The notes below the pieces were generated by a model, which was given only the letters and a program-made list of their open reading frames with translations, was not told the DNA's origin and made no database searches. Positions 9,240 through 20,839 of a stretch of 64,000 nt of DNA are shown here, in pieces. The stretch is from Sthenelais limicola (Eukaryota > Annelida > Polychaeta > Phyllodocida > Sigalionidae). A program made the position numbers and the translations under genes. Position 1 is the first letter of the stretch; every line of letters begins with the position of its first letter. The DNA is taken from NCBI GenBank assembly GCA_942159475.1, contig OW804095.1, positions 93,385,740 through 93,449,739 on the forward strand, given 5' to 3'.

Positions 9240-12200
9240 AAGACAAAAATAACCAAGGGACAGAGCGGGAAGGCATATCGTCGCACGGTGGAGGTATCCA
9301 ACCAATTAAGTGCGCGTAGCGCACGTCGTTGGATAGCGTGGCCAAGCGACTATTCCCGCATAGTCCCGCGGTCTTTTTTGTATCTATTTCACCGTTATTT
9401 CAACATGTACCCGAAAATGACAGAAATATTAATAGAATTGAATTAACCTTCGTCTTGGTTGACATCGACGCCCGGGTATTGACGTTTTTGTTTACATCAT
9501 TATGCCCGGCATGACTCCCGTCATAATGCATCTGCGTATTTCTATGCGCCATTTTTTCCGACCCTCGTGGGTCAGGACTATATTTTAGAACGCTGGGTTA
9601 TGGTGTTCACTGAAAATAATCTTGGATATGATTTGATTCTGCACTTGTGAGGTCAGGCCCAAAACCTTTCATATTCTATCCTGGTGACTTTGCATGGGTT
9701 GGAAATGAATAGATCACACAATAGAACGGAAATTACGACGAAAATTAGTTTAGTTGGTTATGCAGCTTTAATAATGTGGGGATCATAAAGGTAGTAGGCC
9801 TATAGTAAACCTGTCTCAAGGAACATTGGTCATCATGTCATATTAACAATAAGGAGCAAAATTAATTTGCTTTGAAAGAGGATAGCACAGGAAAACACTC
9901 GTGCATATAACATAACATTTCATCGTCCAATGCCCAAGATCACCTAAATTACGAACATAAAACATACATGTTTATTAGCTCCAATGGTTTATTCATTAAT
10001 TGCTGACATAAAATGTGAGGCTCGCATATATATACGGTTAGTGTATAGCATGCGCCTGTATATATTAGAGAGCACTGTATGTATTCTAATAATGACAATA
10101 ATGAGGACAATTATGCCGTAGTCTATCCCCCTCACTTCCATCATGTGTGTGCTCGTCCTTCATACAGGCACGCGATAGATCCATGCGCTTGTTTAAAGCT
10201 GCACTCTCAGTTAACATCAGACATTTCCGTTTTGTTCCTACCCATCTAAAGGCCACTCTCGGAATATTCGACTTCAAATTCTTGTGTAAACATAATAACA
10301 ACAGCAGAATATTGATAACTTCTGTCCTATAAGTCATAATATGAGTAATGCCCTACCGCGAAATATAAGCACTTAGCTGCACGGTAGTCTTTTTTACTTA
10401 TCATTTTATATATACATATTTAGTGTGATTCAAACTTGTAATAATAATATAATATTATGCCAGAAATGGCTAGCCCTTATATACGATAATCCTAGGTCTT
10501 CCATGCTGTGCGTTCCAAAAAGAAAAGATTGAAATGTCTATTTATCTGAGGTGCACAGACTACTTAAACTGGCACAAGTGGAAGGGATCTCGCCTAAAAC
10601 GACCTCTGTAGATCATAACATCATTGCCAGTGTTGAAATAGCTGGTTTATTTTGATTTCCTCCCAGGAGGCTCTTGACTAAGCCAGGAATAGAGTGTCCT
10701 ACTGCAAAAACAGCTCAACATTGACAGCAGTATCCATAATGATCCATCAAGTCATTGGTTCCTAAGATAGGTCTTCTCTTAGGCTCATAAATATAGATAC
10801 CTGTCTGTATATGTGTATGTATACATGTGGTATGATGCAGGGTTTTATCAATATCCTTCGGACAATGGTTGCATAAATTAATATGATTAATTTTGTTTTC
10901 TTTATTTTGCTGTTGAAAGGAAGTGTGAGTGCAACTTTAAGGATGATTGAGGGTATTTCCAAAAGTAGTGGTGCCTTCCCATGTTGTACTCACTATCATG
11001 CAGATTTCAAATATAATATTTTTTAAGGGAGTTTACAAACTAGATTTTTGTGCTATTTCAGTTTGGAAATAAACACAATTTGATATTGGGGTCTATGGGA
11101 AAAACGTCGTTTCTTTACATTTTCTCAATTTTACGTCATGTGTTGTAGTGGCAATTGGCTTAGTTCCTAATATATCATAGTTTAAGGGAATTATTTCTGA
11201 AAATAACAAGAAAATTGGTGGTTTCTGGATTACTTCAGGAGCTGGAGGCTCCCACACTTGACACTGCAGTGAGTGAGTGTGGATTATCTGTCACTGACAG
11301 ATCACCTCCACCTGGATTGACAAGCAGGCATTACCATCCAAAACTGACATGTTCGCTTTGCATTCTCTAATATACGTTTTTTCTTTTAAAGGAATCCCCG
11401 CTTTTTCATGAAAAAGCTTAGTGGAATAGCTTCGAATCTTATGTAAACAAACTGGCAAGCTAGGCAGGTACGGTGTCGTAAAACAATAACAAACAAGAAC
11501 AAATCCAATATATGTAATCAGTTCAATCATCAGATGTGTTTTTTTATAACTTTATGAAAGGGGAGTCAAGTCTTAATAAGTACAACGACCAGTTCCAAGT
11601 TCTAGGTGGAGTTTATTGATATGGTGAGTTGTCCTGACATGTTCCGACTTACAGTTAAGTCATTCATTTTATAACTACTGAACATCGCTATCCCACCGAA
11701 ATGATCAACAATAAAATGAATATGAACATAGTCAAAGTCGTAAAATACATCCCCATATTTGACAATTGAGAAATACCCTCGATCATCCTTAAACAGTGTG
11801 TTACAGGTGTTACATTTAGTTGAATAGTCAAATAGTGTTCTCTGTCTACCTCAGATATATTGTACATATTTTTATTTTTATTTATTTCCATTTCCTGTAG
11901 ACGGTTACCAACTGATCTTGTTACACGAGGACCCTTCTCATATTTTGGGCATGTTCTAGGCTGTGTGCTGGGCCAAATACTTGCCAGCAAGGTCCTGCCT
12001 AAGATGGCATATCCTACTTAAGTAAGGATTTCTTATGCAACGGGCCCACCTGGTGATCTCAATTGATAGCTTCGCCCTGTCTTCACAAATATATAAAGTT
12101 TGAACCTGATTGCCAATATATATCTCGTATTTATTACTATTCAGAATCACGCCACAACAGGCAGATTTACCTGTTGTTTGTAAACATGCACAGGGGAGGA

Positions 12201-12450
12201 ATAATAGGAAAATGTACACATACATGTTCTCGTTGATATTTTCCTACCGAGCATTTTGCTTTCACTCTCTTACTCTCTCTGAGGCACTTAGCCTCTGATG
12301 CTGAGTAGCTTTGGGACGTTGCAATTAATGGCCATATAGTTCCATCGAAGAGGTTCCATTTCAACCCACCAGGGGTCTTCTAACATAGTAGTCCATACTC
12401 GGACCCCAATGGGTCCATTACAGACTGGCTTCTGATGTAACTGATTGGCA
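9240..12450. other. intergenic; one MITE-end fragment
   Basis: Holds a small CpG-rich patch (about 9240-9560). At 10187-10300 a piece starts AAAGCTGCACTCTCAGTTAA, matching the left end of the MITE at 18112. The rest is AT-rich with no recognisable protein, RNA or array. Confidence 0.5.
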
Positions 12451-12451
12451 G

Positions 12452-12924
12452 TCCCATCCCAATTATTTCAATTAGGCTACTATGCAGGTTTTTCTTCCTC
12501 TGAAGGTTGTCTCACTGTTTGTACTGTCACCCATCAAGCTGCTATGTTAGTAGACCATAAACTGGGACTACTACCTAAAATCACTTAACATACAATCAAT
12601 ATTCATTCAAATTATGCATTTGGACAGAGTAGGGAATACCGACCCCCACCCCCCTCCTTGAATCCCATTTCCCGTTTTGTATAAGCCCCATTTCCCGAAT
12701 CCCGCAGATTTTCAATTTGCAATCCCGTTTTTCTATTTGCAATCCCTACCTGGAAAACTTATATCGGGCTCTGAATCCATTTCCCAAATCCCGTATCAAA
12801 TCATGGGACGGTTTGTGGTCTACTAACATAGCAGCTTGATGAGTGACAGTACAAACAATGAGACCACCTTTAAAGTAAGAGAAACCTGCATAGTACTAGC
12901 CTAATTGAAATAATTGGGATGGGA
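12452..12924. repeat. inverted repeat with 111-bp arms (A/A')
   Basis: Arm 12452-12562 (starting TCCCATCCCAATTATTTCAA) is matched in inverse by 12812-12924 with a few mismatches. The roughly 250-bp spacer repeats AATCCC and CCATTTCCC phrases. It may be a foldback element. Confidence 0.8.
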
Positions 12925-13047
12925 ATGATGGAAATTCTTCTTTGTTCGTTCTAATAGCAAAATTTTGTCTTAGGTTTTAGCCTTAGACACCGTGGGAATC
13001 AGTTATTCTAAGTTTGAATGAATATTGATTGTATATTAAGTGATTTT
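12577..13047. repeat. second inverted repeat (B/B'), interleaved
   Basis: AAAATCACTTAACATACAAT (12577 onward, 35 bp in all) is matched in inverse by 13013-13047 with one or two mismatches. The order is A-B-A'-B', so the two pairs cross rather than nest. Confidence 0.75.
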
Positions 13048-13049
13048 CT

Positions 13050-13489
13050 TCAACCATCTACCATCTGTTTGCCAAAAGTATATTATGGCTGATAACATTT
13101 CTGAATCAACCACATAAATTCTACGCTATACGTTCTAAGGGGTCTTTGAAGTTAATCCCTTATTATCCAGAGTGCATCACATACATGTATGTAGTTATCT
13201 AAATTTAATTCAAGGTCCGGGTCATCGGATGTAATCAGCAGGTTGACACGCTTAGTAATTATTTCGGTTAATTTTGTGCTGTATTTCGAACCTCATTTTT
13301 TTTAATCAGAGAGGATTGTTGAAGACGAAACAATATATCTTCAGACATACAAACCTAGTGGGAACTCTGGCTTGTCGAGATTACAAAACAGGTTCAATGT
13401 ACAGCAAGTTGTTCGATCGACCTATTTTACTGTTCACATATATATATGTAAACTGTCACCTAATATCATATTTCCCGTCACTGTCAGCC

Positions 13490-13523
<34 letters not shown>

Positions 13524-14955
13524 GATATCGAGTTACTATCGATTCACATTTAAATCATTTCTGTCTTCGTTGCAGCTCTTCTTCCGAGCTGAATGATATT
13601 ATTTATAGGTGGATTGAAATGCGACAAAGTATAATATTCGAAATCTGATCAGCTCTCTCCGTCTTTATATATAAATGTAGTGGATATGTTGGACAATCCC
13701 TTAATATGTTGTTGTTTTAACCATTATTTAATATGGGTTGGCCTTCAAGTTAGGTCAAGGCTTGAGCAACGCTCGCTCAGCTACTTTAGAAGTTTTGTGG
13801 ATCTGTTCCGTTTTTATAGCCAATGAATATCAAAGCTCTATTCACTTTAAAGGTAAATGCCAGCATTCAATCAAAAAAGAAAGAATTATGGATTCTTTTT
13901 TAAAACTTTGGATTTAGAAAGAACATGGTAGGGGGAACCCAGAAAGCCAATATAAACCATATGTCATAGAATTAGTATTTATTTTAGGGACCATTGGAAT
14001 TTGCGAACATTCACTATAGGAGTCAATGAGAAAATGGATTTTCCCCCCATTTTTTCAGAATTTCAGCTGACTGAATCATGCGATCTCCTTTAAAATATAC
14101 ATAGCTGACATATCATAGGGTGCGTAAGTGTCATGGCGGCAGGGCACAAATTAACCAAAATTAGTCGCATAGTTGTACCGAGGAGTGGACCGGAAGTAAA
14201 CAATCTCCATAGAGTTAGCATTGGGGCAATAAATAATCACTCTATACATCGCCCCAGTAAAGGTTTTACGATTATGGAGGCTATAGTTGAAATCGTTTGC
14301 CTCTAAAGATGGATATAATATGTAAGTTAGAATTCATAAATCTATATGATCGATGAACAAACAAAGATTATTTATCTCCGCAATGGTGGGGCTATGGTAG
14401 TTTTGCGCGACATGTCCACACGACGTCATGAAACTGCTACAGTAGTGCAACTCTAATAATCGCTTAAATCGCTTCTGTGGACTACTTACACTCCCTATTA
14501 TCCCACTTAAAAAACTGGGGGTCATGGAACTAAAAAAAAGTTATCCAGTAAAAACTGAGAATATATGCTTTTCCTCCATTGACATCCATAGTGAATGGTA
14601 GTAAACTTCAGTCAACCCTAAAATATAAAATAATATGGTAACATCCAGGTTTTTTTTGCTTTTTGTTTTCACGTAACCATGTTTTTTTCTCAAGACGATG
14701 TTTGAAAAAAGTATTGTTACTCCTATTTATTCATCCATTAGTTCATTGAACTCCCGCCTGTAGCAGTGCTGACAACGCTGGTATTTATCTTTAACTATTC
14801 TTCTACACCAGAATGTGTATCACGTCTACAACTGTTAAAATATTGAATATCACCTGTATGTCTTCAGTCGTGTACTTTGTACTGTTTACCTTGTGTAATG
14901 TCTACTACACCATGTTTCGCAACTGAGGAAAAATGCGACTATGCCTGGCCATATG
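13050..14955. other. intergenic, with (TA)n microsatellite
   Basis: A (TA)n run occupies about 13490-13522. Frames crossing it are tyrosine/isoleucine artefacts. No gene, RNA or further repeat recognised. Confidence 0.55.
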
Positions 14956-14956
14956 T

Positions 14957-15558
14957 GACCCGCCGAGGGGAAAGGAGGCTCCAGGGCCAAATTTTTGAAT
15001 TTGGGTTTATTATAGATTCTGAATCTGCATGTCCTCCTGAGTCAATAACCGAAAAAAATAGTTGAAAATTCCCAGAATTTGCTGAGATATGGGCTTTTTT
15101 GTAAAGTTATGTCAGTTTTCAGTAGATGATCTCAAATAGGTTAAATTTAGGCTCATTTCCTACCAATTATACACATGTCACTGTACTCTGCAAGAATAGA
15201 TTGTATATCGTCATATTATTTTGTGTATCGATTAATAAACATTTCTAATAATAAAAAAAAAAAGTTGGGGGAGTGACTCATTTCCTGTGACACTTCACAT
15301 GTACAAAAATTAAATATTAAAAATCTTTTTTTTTAAAATGACCGGGATGTACAGAAGGGGAAATGAGCATTATAAAAGTGAAAGAATGTTGTTGATACTC
15401 TAAAAATTAGTGAAGTTACAGACTTTCAAAGTTACCTGCCTCTCAGAATTACTAATATAAACATTTGTGACAGTGACGTCATGAACATAATGTGACTCCT
15501 AGCGGGAATACCAGGAACTATAACTCCCGCGCGGAGCCTCCTTTCCCCTCGGCGGGTA
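14957..15558. mobile_element. hAT-like MITE E5, 602 bp
   Basis: 25-bp ends GACCCGCCGAGGGGAAAGGA (from 14957) and their reverse complement (to 15558) match 24 of 25. Flanks CCATATGT and ACATATGT form a near-perfect 8-bp duplication, the size made by hAT transposases. The interior carries a family B block (15283-15445). A CRE palindrome TGACGTCA lies at about 15474. No transposase is present. Confidence 0.75.
15283..15445 (+). repeat. dispersed repeat family B, copy 3 (inside E5)
   Basis: Contains TTTCCTGTGACACTTCAC, GAGCATTATAAAAGTGAAAG and GATACTCTAAAAATTAGTG, parallel to 8641-8830 and inverse to 2050-2270. Confidence 0.65.
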
Positions 15559-15627
15559 ACATATGTCCCTCTGTGTTTTACCGTTGCACCCTGAGTCAGA
15601 AGTACTGAGAGGGGAATAAAGCTAGTA

Positions 15628-16713
15628 GGCCATCAGCTGAGCCTCAGAATATGGCTAGAAAATGATTTTCGTTCCGGATTTCGGGCACTACTTTTTGACA
15701 CCAGTTTCCAATTGCTAATACTATATATTTTAATATCCCAAAAGTTCTCCATGATATTCGTGCCAGTTTTTGAGAAAATGAGCAATCAATCAGACAGTGC
15801 AAAGCCTATGGAGCTTATAGTCTGGCTTCATTTTTAATGGTAATTTTAATAGTCCATCATTTATTTGGTAAACGTTGAATTCTCGGTCCTACTAAATTTT
15901 TATGATTGATTCAAAATCTCCAGAATCTCCTGATTTCGAATCTGTCAATTTCCGCTTTGTAATTTTTGAGGAATTTTAATTATTGACGTTTGAAAAAAAA
16001 AAGTTAAAAAATTAAATAATTAATCAATGAATAAATTATCTAATGGGTTTAGAATCAAGTGACTGATATGAATTGATAGGAAATGATGTCCCCTAAAACT
16101 GTTTTTATTTGACCTAATATGTCAGTGCATTATTTTCAGAGTTATTTGCAAAATACCTCACGATTAATGACCTTTGACCTTGACCGTTATGAGGCATTTT
16201 ACTAATAACTCTGAGAATAATGCACTGACATCTTAGGTCAAAAGAAAACAAATTTAGGGCACAGTATTCTCTATTGATTGATATCAGTCACTTCATTCTA
16301 AATATAGAAGATAATATTTTTTATTATTTATTTATTTAATATTTTACATTTTATTTTCCAAACATGGAGAACTAAAATTCCTCAAAAGTTAGAAAGTTAA
16401 AAAGGGCAGATTCAGAATCAGAAGATTCCGGAGATCTGGAGTCAATAACAAAATCATTGGTATGACCGAAGATTCAACATTCATCAAATAAATGATGTTC
16501 TATTAAAATGACCATTAAAATGAAGCCAGACCGTTGGCTCCATAGGCTTTGCACTGTCAGAAACAATGCCCAATTACTCAAAATCTGGCAGGAATTGCAT
16601 GGAGAACTTTTGGGATATTATAATATAGGGTATTAGCAATAGGAATCTGCTACTAAAAAGTAGTGCCCAAAATCCGGAACGAAAATCACTCTTTTGGGGT
16701 ACAGCTGATGGCC
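15628..16713. mobile_element. 1.09-kb near-perfect palindrome (foldback/snapback element)
   Basis: The left arm from 15628 (GGCCATCAGCTG) is matched in inverse along its whole length by the right arm ending at 16713 (CAGCTGATGGCC). Checked landmarks include TCGTTCCGGATTT, AATATCCCAAAAGTTCTCC, CAGTGCAAAGCCTATGGAG, TGGTAATTTTAATA and CAGAGTTATT. The loop is only about 30 bases (16161-16189). TA lies directly outside both ends, the target of Tc1/mariner-type insertion. Any read-through transcript would fold into about 530 bp of dsRNA. No coding frame is preserved. Confidence 0.85.
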
Positions 16714-16715
16714 TA

Positions 16716-18110
16716 TAGGGAAACAGAATTGCTGTGTTTGGTTTTACTTTCCCTTTGTCGAGAAGCTGTGGCCGAACCTGGGTTGTATTGTAGTTGCTTG
16801 TTACCCTGTTTTGGATGGATAGCAAAAGTCACAATTAGAATCACCATAAGGGATAGAAGTTCGCTACATAAATATAAATATTACAGAACACCAACTCTAT
16901 AGATACAGTTGAATATGCTGGAAACATGTACTTTTCCACAAACCATAAAAAGACAATTATTTTAGGAGGAGGACATCAGAACTCCAAATCCACAAAGGCA
17001 GGGGTTATTTGCTCTAAAAGGTATCGTTTTGGGGGTCAAAGACACCTTTCTTCCGATTGGCGCTATGTCTTCAGGGGCGGTACCAGAAGAAGGGTCTAGT
17101 GGGGCACACTTGAGGTCAAAATCTTCCAAAATTTGCTTGTTTGGAATGCTATCGCCATGCATAAGAGTTAATTTACCAAATGGGAATGAAATAAACCCCC
17201 ACAACTCTGAAGTTGTCTAACAAAAATGACAAGCCTCTAATATTATATTTTCTTGCTTCACAAAAAAGCGTGTATGAGAAAATAAAATTGACACAATTAG
17301 ATAATATACAGTGTTTCTTTATATCAAACATGGACATATTTGTTCCCATTATAATATTATACTGTTAAGACAAATGACACTGTTGGGTAAAATCCAAAAT
17401 ATATGTCAATTTTCTTAGCTTCTGTTCTAAGATTAGGTGTTTTGGGTCATATGAATGAAAGAGAAAGAATAGGTCACTGTTGTTTTCAAGCAAGGAGGCC
17501 TTAAAATTCAGGACAGGTCGTTTTATCAATTTTATATCAACGGCCAGATTTGAGGGCAAGTGAGTCTAAATTGGTTTACTTGCCCTGGGCAAGTGATTTT
17601 TTAGGCAACTCACACACCACTGGGTCTCAAAATGTTTTTTGAATACAGGCCCTGAAATAACAAGGTGGTCACTACAGGAAAAGGTTCCTAGCACCCATAA
17701 ACAAATGTTACAGCAAACACAAATATGTGATAGAAAGCAAGTAAAACATAAATGATAATGTTAAAATAATTATTAAGTTAAAAAAACATCTTACATAGAT
17801 TTCAGTTTAATTATTGTTTTTTTCTCAGACACCCTCAGTCTACTGAACGATTTTGCACAATAAAATGGGGTAATTGGGAGTGTTATACATGTATTGTCAG
17901 GGATTTGAAGGAAAGTGCAAATTCTGGCAGTACATATGGCCCCTACTACAGGGACCCTTATCAGGACTTTAGGGGCTCTTTGCCCCTCTGAGTTGGGGGG
18001 CACATAGGCCATTTTAAGGGGTCTAGGGGGCCAGTGCCCCATGGTACCACCACTGGTCTTTGGTTCAATATTCTATTCAATATTCTATTCATACAGTAGA
18101 CTGTCCCATA
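16716..18110. other. intergenic; no gene seen
   Basis: Short overlapping frames on both strands (16960-17220) have no recognisable domain. Two GGGGCxxxxTGCCCC-like phrases occur near 17970-18050. Nothing else. Confidence 0.5.
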
Positions 18111-18111
18111 C

Positions 18112-18396
18112 ATTAAAACTGCACTCTCAGGTAACATCGATCAAGCACTAAACATTTTCTGCTTTTTATTCCATTCTTTTCCAACCCATCTAAATATGGT
18201 CCAGTTGTTTTTGCTACAGGGCTTCATAGTTAGAAGTACTCAGTTATATTTTGGAGACCCGCCGAAATCCTTTCCTGTGGCGTCTTCACTTATTACCGCT
18301 CACGTGCGCCGGTATTCAACAAAGAATTGGTAAGATTTATTTTTAACAAAGAATTGGTAAGATTTATTTTCATAATAGCGGAGAATGCACCTTTAA
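18112..18396. mobile_element. family D MITE, 285 bp
   Basis: Ends ATTAAAACTGCACTCTC (from 18112) and GAGAATGCACCTTTAAG (to 18396) are imperfect inverted repeats. Pieces of the same family occur at 10187, 23721, about 56275-56445 and, inverted, near 4481. A CACGTG lies within. The interior includes a tandem AAGAATTGGTAAGATTTATTTT doublet (about 18322-18372). Confidence 0.6.
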
Positions 18397-18399
18397 GAT

Positions 18400-20560
18400 T
18401 CCGGGATAACACGCCCCCTCCCCACCCCCCCTCCTCATATCGTTACGTCGCTACCAACCCCCCACCCGCTGCCTGCAACTTCAGTAGCTACAAGGCACAT
18501 TGGAGGAAGCTATTTATAGCTGGCTGGGTGAGTGGCATGATGTCTCTAGTTGGCCAAGCATTGATTATTGCAGCAGCCCTTGCAAACAATACTTTATTTA
18601 GCAAGGCAAACAAAACCTACGACCTGGTTATAGATGCTACCCTCCCATGGCTTACTTAACTCATATATATTGTTTCAATATGTGTTCTCCTGTATCCCTG
18701 GTACAAAATTATAGATTTGTGATTCCCAACATGCAATTGTAAGTAATTACATCACATATAGAGGATAGGTTTATACGATAGCCAGCAAAAGAAAATAAAA
18801 AAAATTCAACTTTGTTTTTAACCAGTAATGGGTATGGCTGACAATAATGAATGTAAATAACCAAGGCCCGATTTCTAAACCAGAATTAGAGACAGTCTAA
18901 AAGTATCTTTTACTGAGTCTCCTTTGAGACGGTCTCCAATATTGTTATGGTCTCAAGGAGGTCTTTATTCTGGTTTACAATTCGCGACCATGAGCTGGGA
19001 AATGACATAATTATGCCTATTCTAGACACGCGGAGGTCTCTTTTGTACTTCATACTTGGGTTATTGCTCAATAAAAAACTATGGTTAAAATAGAAGTTAA
19101 AATATAATTAAATGTGTGTATGAAATATACAGTTTTATATATAATATATATATTTCCAATTCATGTAACTTTCATGGATTCATGAAGTAACATGGCTGTA
19201 AGAGAAAAAGGGAAACGTTGAAATAAAATATGATAAGAAATTATAAGAATAAATGTATAAAAAGAATCTTATTACAATGCAGTGAAACAACATGTGAAAG
19301 CCTATTCAAAAAGATTTATCAAAGAAAGAGGTACACTAGTATATAATTATGTTCGTGACATTACTTTCATCTAAACAAAGTATACGTTTAAATGAATGGC
19401 TACCAAATTATATCTCATAACATCAAATGCGTTTCAGGTCTAGAATTGGGCGAAAATTTGGAATATGAAGTCTGTTATTTTGCGACTTACGAGATTGTGA
19501 GATATTTCTGAAATTCACTTTCCACATGAGAGCATTCAAATCATCGAAAATGTGAATTTATTAAACAAAAGATTTTTAAAGGTTTAATTTTTAGAATGGT
19601 CCTAGCCTTGATAATCATGTTGATAGAAATATTTAAAAAATATACATTTTATCTATCCCATCCTGAAGTGTACGATGTGCATGGCAAGCTAAAGCAGAGA
19701 ACCACTATTTACCAGCATTTAATGGCCAAGTTATACTTTGGTCTGCGTAGAAAGTGCCTTCCTAGAGGTTGAAAGTGATGAGCTTTTAAACATAATGAAG
19801 CCTTGCCATATTGCAATATTATTACAACAGTCAAAATCTGCAACAATAACTCGAACAGGCAGGATTGTTAGGATAATTTAATCGTAAAACCATAAGGAAT
19901 TAGGAACGGGGATTAAAAATCGTACGCTGTTCCAAATACTATTAAGCTCATTCTCAACAGTTGCTTGTACATTCATTACCCGAAACACAAGATTGCTTCC
20001 CAATACAAAAAACATAAATGCTGATTCAATCAATTTGTTAAAGATCCCTGTGATTTTCTTTAACTTGTTCCCCCTCATAGAAAATCGTACCATTCACAAA
20101 GGGAAGGATGAAGGGGGCTGTCTCCATTCTCCCCCAGAGTGGGTGCTTCCTCAAGTAATGAGCGTTTCAGAAATGAAAACGTCAGCGCAAATGCAACCCC
20201 TCGCGCAGACAGAAAGAGGGAGGGAGGTAGGACTGAACGGTCATGAATCCAGAAATAAGGGGTTAGAGGAGGACACACTAGGGTTTGGCTCTCTCGTCTT
20301 GGGCAGCATCAGCCATGCCACATTAAGTCTAAGTTAATCAATATAATATAATTGTCTATATATAGTTCCTTGCATATGGAATGAATTTTTCGAGAGAGAA
20401 GAGAGATCACAGAAGTCAAGACTGAGATGAAATAACGGCAGGGCGACTGGAGGTAGGTTAGAACATTTGAGGGTAAGGTGGGGTGGAGAAAGGGAAATGA
20501 AGTACAATGCATTGGTGCATTGAAATGAGGCCTAGAGAGAGCGAGAAAGTAGAGAGAGAA
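18400..20560. other. intergenic; no gene seen
   Basis: AT-rich, with short frames only. A TATATAATATATATAT stretch lies near 19136. Nothing identified. Confidence 0.5.
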
Positions 20561-20569
20561 GAGAGAATA

Positions 20570-20650
20570 AGGATTTTGTGTGTGCTGGGTGCGGGAGTGT
20601 GTGGTGTGTGTAGGTGTGTGGCGGGGGGCGAGGGGGGGGGGCGGGTAGCC
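20570..20650 (+). repeat. G/GT-rich cluster (G-quadruplex-prone)
   Basis: (GT)-rich sequence grading into GGCGGGGGGC and a run of nine G on the plus strand. Four or more G3+ tracts are close together, fitting the G-quadruplex pattern. Confidence 0.7.
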
Positions 20651-20780
20651 TGAGTAATCAATACAGCTTTGCTTTGTTTCTCCTCCGCCGGTTGCTACTC
20701 GCTGGTTCCATAGACCACCGTCGCCGCCAGTGGTCGAGGTAAGGGCATATATCCACCAATACGGACAATACAGGCAAGTG

Positions 20781-20838
20781 CTTTGGAGCGAGAGGCTTTC
20801 CCTCACCTTGGAGGGACTCTCTCAAGAGTGAGCCTAGA
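20781..20838 (+). repeat. dispersed repeat family C, copy 1
   Basis: CTTTGGAGCGAGAGGCTTTC, then GGAGGGACTCTCTCAA and GAGCCTAG; about 55 bp, repeated at 23251 and 37997. GAGAGGC...GCCTAG parts are partly self-complementary. Confidence 0.75.
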
Positions 20839-20839
20839 C

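Noticed and set aside
20309..20806. 165-codon minus-strand frame
   Set aside because: Composed largely of translated GT/GA-rich low-complexity sequence.
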